Source: Moniliophthora roreri (taxonomy: Eukaryota; Basidiomycota; Agaricomycetes; Agaricales; Marasmiaceae). From it: DNA of 64,000 bases. The notes under the pieces were generated by a model. That model did no database searches. It was not told the origin of the DNA and saw only the letters and a program-made list of their open reading frames with translations. Of this stretch, positions 9,262-19,487 are shown one piece after another (the first letter of the stretch is position 1; every line of letters starts with the position of its first letter). Location of the stretch: contig LATX02000001.1 of assembly GCA_001466705.2 (NCBI GenBank), positions 1,364,001 through 1,428,000 of the forward strand, written 5' to 3'. A program made the translations under genes and the position numbers.

Positions 9262-12102
9262 ATGCCCAAGTCCACATCTTCCGGCGCGTCTCGTCCTGCT
9301 CTTAGAAGAAATCAAGTACGGTCTCGTTTAAATAGTTCAGAAGGCGATACTGACTCGTTCCGAACGAAGGCCTGTAGGTCGTGTCGCAAACGGAAGCTTG
9401 TCTGTCCATTCACTTGGTCTGTCGTTAAAGATGCTGATCTCCTACTTGAATGACAGAAATGCGATGCTCAACGACCGCATTGTGGGACGTGCTTAAAGTG
9501 AGTGGTATTGACCGGTGACCTCGGGATTGGCCCTCATCGACTACATCAACCCCACAGACAATGGCATGCATTAATCAGTGTGCCAGCACCTATTGGCTAC
9601 GCGTGCGTACAATGCTCCAGTTCTTCCCCAGCACAATCATACTGATGTCCCGAACAGACATCCTTCTGAACCGCAATGCTCTTACGACCCAGTCGAAGGC
9701 CTAACACTTGCGCCGGATACTGATCCTGTGGAGAAGATAAAGCAGTTGGAGGAACAGATTTGTGAGTTCTAGCTTCTTTCGGACATGTTCAAGTACTCAT
9801 ACGAACTTCAATTGGAAGCCTCGCTCAAGAATAAACTTTTTGAAGTCCAGGCGGCATCTGCCTCTCGCTCAGGGTCGCCCAGTCAACCCCCGCACGGGAA
9901 GCTTTCTGCGCCAAGCTCAGAAATAGGCGGCATATCCTTGCCGCATGCAGCTTTATCAATGCCCAACAATATATCGCCTTCACCTAGCGATGCACCATTT
10001 CGAGGTGAGAGTGGAAGTCCCGAGTTGCGGACGGCATCTTCGACGAAGAATGGAGCAGATCCTTTCATGGATTTGCTTTTCCTGGGATGGAACCCAGACT
10101 TGCCTGACCCTGCCACCCTGAACCACTAGTTAGTGTCTAGCTCTACTCTGTTGTATTCGCACCTTGACTGTGTCTTGTAGTATAGATGTCTTTTTCAGAT
10201 GCGATCCATGCGGATCTAGAGTCCTCCACAAACCTTCGTTCCTTTCTTCAATGCTTCTGTCGCCAAGAGACCCCGGCTTTCCCCATTCTGCCATACTACA
10301 TGCAATCGTTAAGCGCGCTCTTTCTTCTCTATTGCACAATGTGCTGACTGCCCCTATTTGTTTGTTTACAGTGTGCCTCTGCTTCACGTTGGTCTCCTCA
10401 AAATGTAATAACGTTGCCGGACGGCACAAGGCGAGATACCTTCGCAGAGTTCCACGCCAACAAGACACGACACTATATCGACAAAACCATGGCCAGCGGA
10501 GAAGATATTTTCTCAGTCATGCAAGCCTGTATTTTACTTTCTTGGTACTTTTACCAAGAGGGTCGATGGGTCGAAGTCTGGATATTCGCTGCCTTTCAGA
10601 CCCGCGTCAGCATTCCCCTTCGCCTCAATTATCCCGGAACATTCTCTACCCACGGAAACAGCTCACCGGGAGCCTACCTAGCGCCGCCCAAAGATCTGCG
10701 AGATCTCGAATCAAGACGGCGTTCATGGTGGATGACGATTCTATTTGATCGAATTGCATCTGTCGGCGGGTGGATTCACGCGGTCGACGAAAGAGATATA
10801 GGGACCGAATTGCCTCTGCGTAATGCCGATTTCGAATCAGAGGTTTGCAGGGCATTTTGGTGCTTGAAAGAATGCTGCTAATCGATAAAACAGGTTCAGT
10901 TACCTAGCAATCCTCAGGATCTCGCCACGCCCGATCTGTACACCGTCCATCCTCCACAATATACTGACTCCTTCATCCTCCTTATCAAGGCTGTGATGCT
11001 CTTTGGCAAGGTCACAGACTTCAATGTACGAGGAAGCCTTCGTGCTCCAACCGCGCCCAGCAAGAACCAAAATCCTTTCTACCTCGACGGCTTTGAGGCT
11101 CTCGACAAGCTAGTATCACATGATTTCTCAGAGAACTTGCCGCCGCTTTTCAAAAACCTCCACGGTGTGTCCGATGTCCCCGAGGGCGGGGTGCTGGACA
11201 CAGATCTATACATGGTCCATATTATCCCTCACGCGTGAGTCTATTATCACGTTTCTCTCAAAGGAGAAGCCTGAATCCGATCCTAATACCGTTCTTTATA
11301 AAACTACAGGGCAACCATCACACTCCACAATCCCTACTTGGATTTTACGGACCCCAACTGCGTTTCAACGTCACGCTGTGTGAATTCTGCACGTTTCATA
11401 CTGGGAGCGTACTACACGCTATCAGCGACTTCCCTTGATATATCGCGACTGCATCCTTTTGTCACGGTAGGAGCAACGTTAGCTGTTTCCTGGCTTGCGC
11501 TCACGGCTGTTTGCAGATATGTTGGTATCTTGCAGCGGTAGTCCAAGTGCAGCTGTGTAAGTACTTCATCGAGATTGGCGACAGTGATCGAGAGTCTACG
11601 GTATGGGGAGAAATCAACGTACTCAGGTATGCCGGTGGTGCCAATCTCCTTATGGGATCTTACTGACTCGTTCTTCATCTTCAGATTTGCCATGCTTGCA
11701 TACGGACAGCGTTCTCCTATAGGAAGTGAGATCAGGGCAACCTTTTTCATCATTTTTGTGAAACTGATCCCGGCCTTTTCCTCAGCCCGACAAGAAAGAC
11801 TCCTTCAGGGACTTATGAGAGAAATCGTTAGGATGACAGCTCAGAAACAGCCGCTAGAAGTGGGCTTACCGCTGTACCCCTTCTCGAGCACTACACTTTG
11901 GCGGAAAGGGGAAGGCCAGAATGGAAGCTCGGCGACTTCCGAAGACGGATCTGCTATTCCTCTGCCTGTTAGTCCGCCCTTTGAAGAGCAACAGGGCACT
12001 CCTCCGTCAGTCTCTGACTATTCATCGGTCCCCTCTCACACCCATACGCGTACTTCTTCGACAACTGGATGGTCTCCAGGCGAGACTGGTACAAACTTTT
12101 GA
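9262..12102 (+). CDS. Zn2-Cys6 fungal-specific transcription factor (first of two)
   Basis: A nuclear regulator. After removing a short gtctgt...gacag intron the zinc cluster reads ACRSCRKRKLKCDAQRPHC then GTC. Its sixth cysteine (in EPQCSYDPVEG) appears only after two further introns, leaving 23 residues between cysteines five and six. A short coiled segment follows (DPVEKIKQLEEQISSLKNKL), then a Ser/Pro-rich linker. The fungal transcription-factor homology domain has hallmark pieces YIDVFFRCDPCGSRVLHKPS, FPHSAILHAICASASRWS, LESRRRSWWMTILFDRIAS and DSFILLIKAVMLFGKV. The C-terminus is Ser/Thr/Pro-rich and ends TGWSPGETGTNF. The start at 9262 gives MPKSTSSGASRPALRRNQ, which parallels the MPKAPRN start of the factor at 34157-37057. 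The target genes are unknown; the P450 and YjbQ-like genes are the nearest neighbours. Confidence 0.88.
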
Positions 12103-13276
12103 GCGGCGTTTTGTTTTCCTTGTGTCACGGACTCTATATACTTTACTTTCGTGGTTCCCAGGTCATATATGATATCTCTGTATTTCTATCACAAATGTAC
12201 ATAATGTGTTTGTTTGAATATCCATATTGATTCTTTAGTCTACTTACCGGCTTGAGCCCTGGTGAAAGTCAAGAATCATTATACAACATGGTTCGAGTGG
12301 AACTTCACGATATTGACATGTTGACGGTGGCGACGGACGTGCCGCATGAGATAGTGAACCAAAGACAGGCGAATAGGGAGATTGATACGCTCAAAGTTCA
12401 GCTTAATAGCGTTCTGAATGTTTTAGTACGCCTTGAAAGCATCCGGCTTTCGTGATTGTATGGGAAGAGACAACGCTACGTCAGCTAGTACGGCTAAGCT
12501 GATTTGGGCCTCTGGGCCATATACAGGGCTTATTAGCTCAGTCTAAACACGGTCATGATACTGGCAGTGCCGGCAATGACCTGGGAGGCGAGTGAGAATG
12601 GTCGTTGGGGTCTCAAATAAAGGGTGCACCTGTGGTGTAGTAGTCATCCATCGGGACATTGCACGGTGTAATGAGCAGTTGTAAAACATTGCTGCAATGT
12701 GGGCTGCTGATCCGAAATGCAATAAACGCGTTCTTATCCCCCAAGCAGTGTCAGTACCATGTAGCTTTAGAAAAGAGAACCGCCCTAAAATTGCCGCGAA
12801 GCAATACGTCGAACTCGTCAGTTGAATTAGTCAACGGATCTACTTGCCGTCAGCTTGCCGTTAAAGAGATTTGGTTCAGCGATCTGAGGGGAAAAGTTGA
12901 AAACTTGCAGGAGGATTTTCCTAAACTCTGAGTGAAAACTCTGAATGAGTTGTGCGTTGAAGTCATATTAGTGAAAGGTTTCATAGTACACACGCGTCTG
13001 CTGCACGTCTGGCATCGGACGAAGGGTCGGTGCGTGAGAAAGAATTTGGGCCTTGAACTTTGCGGTCGCCTGGGTAAATGGACAATCCGATAGAGATGAG
13101 CATTCCAATATAGGCCAAATAGCTAGAAAATTGCTTTCTTGAACTACAACTGTTGCATGAACAGTTTGAACAAGCAATTTCTTCAAGGAAAAAAAAAAAG
13201 AGATTTTTTGTGTTGACATTGCCTATTGGAGCTTCAGCCTTTCGGGCACGTTGGCCCTTCCTCCTTCCCGACAGTC
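12103..13276. other. Intergenic, no gene recognised
   Basis: About 1.17 kb between two tandem plus-strand genes. Open frames at 12252-12455, 12659-12931 and 12968-13219 (minus) have no recognisable domains, and I found no splice combination that makes a family. A run of nine or more A occurs near 13191-13199, just before the next gene. Confidence 0.4.
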
Positions 13277-16200
13277 ATGTTGGACCCTCCGCCTCAACTC
13301 AACTTGAATTTGGAGCCTACTCCCATAAATCTACCCCTCTCCTTACCCGCAACGCCGACTACTCCAAACCTCCCTTCGGACTCCAAGCCGAAGAAGACCA
13401 ATCCTCTCAATGACCTTATTGACACCGAAAAAGCCTACATTGACCTCCTTGGCGGCGTAATCAAGGTACTTCGCCCTATTTCTCCTCTATGGATGTCTCT
13501 GAATCATCGGAATATCTCAGAAAGTAGCAGCGGCATGGTCACGATCCAATTTACCGCCACCCCAACTCGACTCCATGTTCAGAAGCATAGAGAGTGTATA
13601 CAGATCAAATCGCTCACTTCACTCTGTATGTCCATTTTACGTGCTAGAATGGCTTCCATTTCATTCAGCACCGGTTCGACACAGAAACTCAAAGAGATCG
13701 GCACTTCATCTCCAAAAGCCCTGGGAGACCTTTTGATTCGATGGGTACGGACAAGTCACCATCAGAATATTTGTGCATTCAATTCACTCTGTATGTCCAG
13801 GTTGACGACCTTGAAGGCCCATATGCAAATTATTGCGAAAAATTCTGTACCGGATTCGATGAATGGGAGCCTGTACAGTCAAACATACGTTTAGGACCAA
13901 TCTTGGCGACTTTTTCTGCGGCGAACCCACCACCTCTAGTAACACATCCCGACACTTCCCTTTGGACGTTAGACGCACTATTCCTTTTACCGAAAGCCCG
14001 TCTCAAATACTACAAGAAACTATATTCGCGGTTACTTAAAAGCACGCAACCTGGGAGGAGTGATCACCGTCTTTTAGTGGAAGCTGTAGAGAAGTTAGAG
14101 AAGCTGTTAGCGACACTTGATGAAAGGGAAAATGTAAAGGCCGGCTCACCCGCTACCTCCCCAACTTCTGTACCTCCTGTTTTGGAACCCGAAGACGAAG
14201 TCGTGATCGATATGACGACGCGTTCACCCGTCCCCAATCCCTCGTCTGTCCGAGCCAGTGACCCTGATGCAGCACCCAGTAGCCAAGGCAGCTCTGTCCG
14301 AGGTAGTGGCACATCAGAATTGTACGTCCATCCGTATCAATGCCGCCGTATACCCAACTAATGAATGATACAGCGAGCGCCTTTCCCAGGGCACTCCTTC
14401 CACCGTTACGAGCCGAGGGTCTTCCTCTACGTTGTCAATGCCCGTGTCGGACCTGGAGCGGCGTTTGTCAACACAGAGAACTTTGGACATCTTCACAATG
14501 TCGCCCAAAGTACGTTACCAAGCTCATCTAACATGCTGCATCAGCTAAATATCATTCAGATGGTCAGACTCCAAATGTCTCCGCCATCTCTGTCATTTAC
14601 ACGAGAACTTCGATGTTCTTTGGACATTGATATTCGCTTGACGCCCCGAAGCACAGGCGTAGAGGTTGTGCACAAGTTAGGCCACCTATTTCTGCTGTCG
14701 GATCTCTTCCTCGTCTGTGAGCGCATGACTGCTGAGGAGCGTGCAGAACATGGAACGAACGGGGCAGATATGTGGCTATGCTATCCTCCACTTGCAGGCA
14801 AGGTATTGAGAGTGTCTGAATTGCCGGGACAGGGTATGTTTATCATTTCTAAACGAGATTTACCATGCATTGACCTTTAATGTAGATACTTCATTTCAAG
14901 TTCACATAATGAGGAAGGAGACGATAATTCTGACGACGGACTCCGTCGAGTCTCGCAACCACCTTTTCGCGGAGTTCAAAGATTGCATCGAGTTCGCAAG
15001 TTCAGGTATGACCTAGTCGATCTTCGTGTCAGCTATTCTCATTGTTGCTTTTGCATTAACTCAGTTGGTCCCCAGTCGAAGCAAGCACCTCCACCAGTTC
15101 CGGCTTTGCCTGGGACGGTGAAGCCTAATTCGTTTCCGCTACCAGCTGCACCGGACGTGTCCATGTCGCCAGCATCTGAACGAGACAGCGGAGTCCCTAG
15201 CATTCCGAGCACCAGAACCTCCTCGCCACCTAACATGAATGATTCTAATCGCCAGAGCTCAAACTCACCCGGGACGCCTGAGCGAGGTCCGTCTCCACGA
15301 TCGTCAAGTGGAATGGACTCCATTACCGGCCAATTCGCAAACATGGCCATGTCGCCCGATTCTGCGCGACGAATGTCACCACCTGTTGCTGGTCCAGGGA
15401 CGGCCTTCCCTCCTTTAGCTGGTGGGTCTGTTGGTCCCGGGCAAGTATTTAGCCCAGCACGGAGCACGAGTATAGGACATGGTCCCGGGTCACCGGCTGG
15501 CCAGCCACCTCGTCAGCATCCAATTCACCCATACCAACCGCCTCATCCTCAAATGCCACCGCAACCTCATATGTATCCAGGTGGTCAGCAACAGATGTTC
15601 GCTCCGCAGCCCATGCACAGACCGTATGGTCCACCTGGGGAAGCGCCTATCCCCCCTCGTCCACCCTCTGAACCATACCAGAACAATATACGCAAATCAC
15701 CGTCTACGAGATCCCTTAATGCTCAACATGAAATGCATGCACGGTCTGCTCCGCCTATGCCCAATATGCCAGCTGGAGGTTTCCCGCCTAATGCAGGACC
15801 TCCGAATCATTTCCTGCCTAGAGTTGCTTCTAATGGCACTCTTCATTCCCCTCATTCTCCTGCACAACTTCGGCCAGTCTTGCCCTCGTCACAATTCAAA
15901 AGAGCTATGTCGACGACTCAGTCTTTCGTCGATCCCAGTCCACCTAACTCACCGGTTGAAGAAACTCCCCGTTTCCCGTCTGGACCCGTCACTTCAATTG
16001 TATCAGCTACAATGAAGTGCAAGGTATTCTTGAAGCAGCAGCATGCACAATGGAAGTCGCTTGGCTCAGCCAAGTTGAAGTTGTACCGTCAAGATCCAAC
16101 GAACATTAAACAATTAGTTGTGGAAGCCGAGAATAAAGATCATTCCGTTTTGATTTCGACGATCGTTTTAACGGACGGAGTGGAGCGTGTAGGAAAGACG

Positions 16201-16335
16201 GGTGTGGCTATTGAATTAAGCGACCAGGGCGCTCGGACGGGAATAGTTTACATGTTGCAGTTGAGAAACGAGCAGTCAGCAGGAGGGCTTTTTGACAGTC
16301 TACTAGAGGGATCCGATCGATCAGGGTTAAAATGA
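13277..16335 (+). CDS. RhoGEF-like protein with DH and PH domains
   Basis: Likely a guanine-nucleotide exchange factor or scaffold for Rho-type GTPases at the cell cortex. The DH domain begins NPLNDLIDTEKAYIDLLGGV. After two introns it continues KVAAAWSRSNLPPPQLDSMF, SLHSKLKEIGTSSPKALGDL, then WTLDALFLLPKARLKYYKKL. A Ser/Pro linker leads to a PH-like domain (HKLGHLFLLSDLFLVCERM, then FAEFKDCIEFASS). A long Pro/Gly/Met-rich disordered segment follows (about 15070-15990). The C-terminus has another compact domain, CKVFLKQQHAQWKSLGSAKL to YMLQLRNEQSAGGLFDSLL, which looks like a PH/EVH1-like sandwich. The start may be 13226 or 13277 in the same frame. Conserved exon borders and no stops support an intact gene. 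Possible partner: the Rac1 encoded at 41126-42057, by inference only. Confidence 0.82.
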
Positions 16336-16613
16336 ACACTTCAAACATTCAACATTCTTTTTTCATAGACGCTGGTTTCTGCGCTTCCTTTCTTTCATTT
16401 GGTTTAGTGTGGTGTAGAGTGGAATGTGGACCATATTACTCTCAGCCTTTCTTTGTTATCCGTCGTTCGTCGTTCCTTTGTCACTTTTTGATTACGATTA
16501 CCATGATTCATGCATACCCCGTCATCTTTTGACAGAATCTCGCATACGTTCGCTCCCATTTTTAGTTTCCTTTAACGAGGGACATACTCTATAACACATT
16601 ATTAATCATGATG

Positions 16614-18409
16614 CTATGAATTCGGAGAGGAAGGCATGAAGGCAATAGTTGCACTTAATGAGATATGGTCACTACCACAGACGTCCTTCCTTGGGATACC
16701 AGGCTCCAGATCAGACGTTTCCGGTATGGACAACACACCAATAACATGAGACTTGACGTTGGGAGGATCGATTACAAAAATATAGTCTATTTGCAACTTT
16801 TAGCGCAAGTCGCAAGGCTTGTCATGAATCTCCGCTCACCGATCGAGTTTTTCCAGTAGTAGGTGTAGCTGGTCCATTGCGGCTCGTTGGCACCAAGTCT
16901 ACCTGGTGGCAGGGAGAATCGATCGCCAAAGGTCAGCAATTTCCCAGAGGACTCAGGGATCGTTTGCCGGTAGAGACGCATACCAACGTCATACACACTG
17001 CGCAAAGAAGGTCCGCTCTCGTTAAAGAGTGTCCTCAACTCTTGTGCGTTGAGCAATCCGTCAGCTGGAGTGCTCGGTCGAGCGTTCACTATCGTGACGT
17101 CCGGATCTGCTGCCTCCTCATTCTCTTCTTCTTTCTCAGGTTTGGAAGATGTTTTGGCAACGGTTGGATCTATGGTCAGATGAATGACAGAAGACGTTTT
17201 CAATTGGTCCTCTTGGGCAAGTAAGAGGGCGTCGCCAGCGGTAAGTGAATATGCTGGATCGTCGGGCGTGAAGTTGAAGTCTGGAACGAAACGTCGATCT
17301 TCAAAAGGACACAACGAAAAACTATAAACTGACCTCCTGCAACAATACAAGGCCAGTCGAAATGGTTCCCTTCATTACGGAACTTGATAACTTCTCGTTT
17401 TAATATACCAGCTTGTCTGTGTTCGGAATGAACATGGATGGAACTGAAGTTTAACTGAAGCCGTACCTCGCTCGTTCATAGGTATATCTATAAGAATCTT
17501 TGAAGACTGTGACTGAGGCGGTATCAAAGTGACACACCTTGGATGCCAGAAAAGGTGTGTCGTCGCGACGATGAAACCTTTCTCATCCTTGATATTCTTC
17601 AGGGCCACCAAATGTCCGATGTTCTTGGTCCTGAAGCTGCTGCCCAACCGAAAGGCGCGTTCACCGTCTGAATGGACTTCTTGTTCGTCATACTGGATCG
17701 TACGTTGGGCCACCACTTCATAGGAATCTCTGTGGAATGCAACCAAACATCCGTGCTTTTTCCCAGGCCCAGACGCGTAGACATGAGCATATCCGCCCTT
17801 CTCAAGGACTGGTAGAAGCTTCTCCAGGCGATCAACTTCCTTTCAGACTTTTAGTGGCAGGAAAGATGTATACGATGAATGGAACCTGCCTGAAGGCATA
17901 TGATATCTGCATTCTGCCTCAACACTTCATTGTAAATCATATGCTCTCGTTGATTGGCCTTTAAGCAATCACTAGTTGGGAAGAGTTCTCGACCTTGAAG
18001 GAGGAAAAGAAAGAAAGAAAGACTTGGTATAAGATGTTGAACACGACGACAGAGGTAAAGGACACGCACGAACGAGACATTGAGCGAGTAACTTTGATTC
18101 TGAATATCAATTCCACTAATCTCGAGTCAGTGATAATGAAAACTAACAGACATTCCATGACAGTATCTTCACTAATGGCACTCCATCCAGAGTCGCTGCT
18201 TCGCGGAACTGATACCATTTCCGTTCCAAGATCTTGCCATTTGGATCGAGTAGGGGGTCAGTGGGAGATTGGGTCTGTTTTGCTTTTTTCTTCTTGCGTT
18301 TCTCAGAGAGAGCAATCTGCTCTGCAGTTAAAGGAGGTCGTGTCAAAGACATTGCCCCAGAGCAATGTCTTGACAGGACAAACCTGAAGAGTAGTGGAGG
18401 ATGACGCAC
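16614..18409 (-). CDS. Endonuclease/exonuclease/phosphatase family RNase, Ngl2/CCR4-like
   Basis: A magnesium-dependent nuclease of the CCR4/Nocturnin/Ngl group, which in yeast trims RNA 3' ends (Ngl2 processes 5.8S rRNA). Pieces in order are a basic N-terminus (SEKRKKKKAKQ), VPLVKILSWN, then NADIICLQ continuing to EVDRLEKLLP with the metal-binding glutamate. Next come ATTHLFWHPR, the central DFNFTPDDPAYSL and the closing catalytic SDHISLSATI. Several short introns join these. An ATG at 18409 adds a leader, MRHPPLLFRFVLSRHCSGA, that could target mitochondria; the ATG at 18352 gives the shorter form MSLTRPPLTAEQ. An acidic insert (EKEEENEEAADPD) lies before the last third. The gene is head-to-head with the gene at 18477, with very little room between. 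Confidence 0.85.
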
Positions 18410-18476
18410 AGGGAATGAAATGATGGTGGGACAGGAGAATGCCGAATCTCCTGCGAATCTCTATCGTCACACCTCC

Positions 18477-19301
18477 ATGACTGACACTTTTGCCGCTCTC
18501 CGAGAGATTATCCGGCATAGGTCTTTTGCAGACATCTGCAATCCACGCGTCGAGGAAAATCGAAAAATTCTTGTTGCTCACGCAGAAAATGGGTACCTTT
18601 CTCAACATGACCTTACCGAGACTGCCCAATTCATGGGTGTTTGTGGCCAACTACCATTATTGCCAGTATGCTCTCTATCTTTGACTAGTTACTCCTATAC
18701 CCATATATCTTTACAGCTTTTAAACGGTGTGGCCCTCGGTCTCGTAGCTGCCACCATCTCGACGCGCTTTCGCATCCCGAAAACTCTGGTCGCTAGATCA
18801 TCCCTTGTCGCTGCTGTTACCGCAGCGACTTATGTTACTACAAGTACGGAAGAAGCCAGTGTTCGGAGGAGAGATTTTGTGTTCGATACGTTTTGGAAGA
18901 GACTAGAGAATCCCCCTGGCGTTTTGCAAGCATTACAGGCAGTCACAAATCGCTACGATGATTTCTTTGATGCTCCCGGTGGGTTTCAGCCTTTACTTGC
19001 AGTCCCACACTCACCATCCTATTCCTCAAAAGTTGTGCCTGCACCCGAGCAATCTCCCTTGGCTCAATCAGCCTCCACCTCTCAACCCCAAAGTCGATGG
19101 GACGATATCCGAAACAAGAACGCGAAGCAAGCCACCCCTTCTGCATGGGACGCCCTTCGCGAGAAACATGAACGGTCACAGGTGCAGTCCAAGAAACCTT
19201 TTTCCAAAGAAACGACAGATGTACCTGTCGCACAAGATGATCGCTCCAGGGCCCAGGCAGAGTTCGACGCTATCTTGGAACGTGAGAGGAACATGAAATA
19301 A
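18477..19301 (+). CDS. Conserved hypothetical protein, possibly membrane-associated
   Basis: Two exons joined through the intron 18667-18717 (gtatgc...ttacag). The N-terminal half begins MTDTFAALREIIRHRSFADI and carries hydrophobic stretches after the splice (LLPLLNGVALGLVAATIS and LVARSSLVAAVTAATYVTT), consistent with two membrane helices. The C-terminal half is polar and disordered, with SRWDDIRNKNAKQ and SAWDALREKHE, and ends AEFDAILERERNMK. The overall plan (short helices plus a tail of W-D-x-[IL]-R repeats) recalls OCIA-type mitochondrial membrane proteins, but I cannot confirm that family. The upstream in-frame ATG at 18420 would overlap the promoter of the divergent nuclease, so 18477 is preferred. 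Confidence 0.7.
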   Translation: MTDTFAALREIIRHRSFADICNPRVEENRKILVAHAENGYLSQHDLTETAQFMGVCGQLPLLPVCSLSLTSYSYTHISLQLLNGVALGLVAATISTRFRIPKTLVARSSLVAAVTAATYVTTSTEEASVRRRDFVFDTFWKRLENPPGVLQALQAVTNRYDDFFDAPGGFQPLLAVPHSPSYSSKVVPAPEQSPLAQSASTSQPQSRWDDIRNKNAKQATPSAWDALREKHERSQVQSKKPFSKETTDVPVAQDDRSRAQAEFDAILERERNMK

Positions 19302-19487
19302 TATAAGGACTTGCATTGCTATCATTTGTATCTATACATATGCATAAAGCCATAACTTTCTACAATGACTGTGCTAAAGGTGATTTTCGGGGACTCGGAG
19401 TCAATTCGCGTCTTCGCTCTCGGACCGGACCTGTCCGCACGTGGAAGGACCAAAAAACTTTTGTTATTTGAGTATTTGTCCTTTTCC

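Noticed and set aside
4345..12102. Complete secondary-metabolite gene cluster
   Set aside because: No synthase, terpene cyclase or transferase is present; the adenylation enzyme lies about 50 kb away with housekeeping genes between.
12252..13219. Several short frames between the transcription factor and the DH-PH gene
   Set aside because: No domains, no splice partners, frames on both strands overlap.
15039..15467. A 142-codon antisense frame
   Set aside because: Shadow of the Pro/Ser-rich segment of the DH-PH protein.
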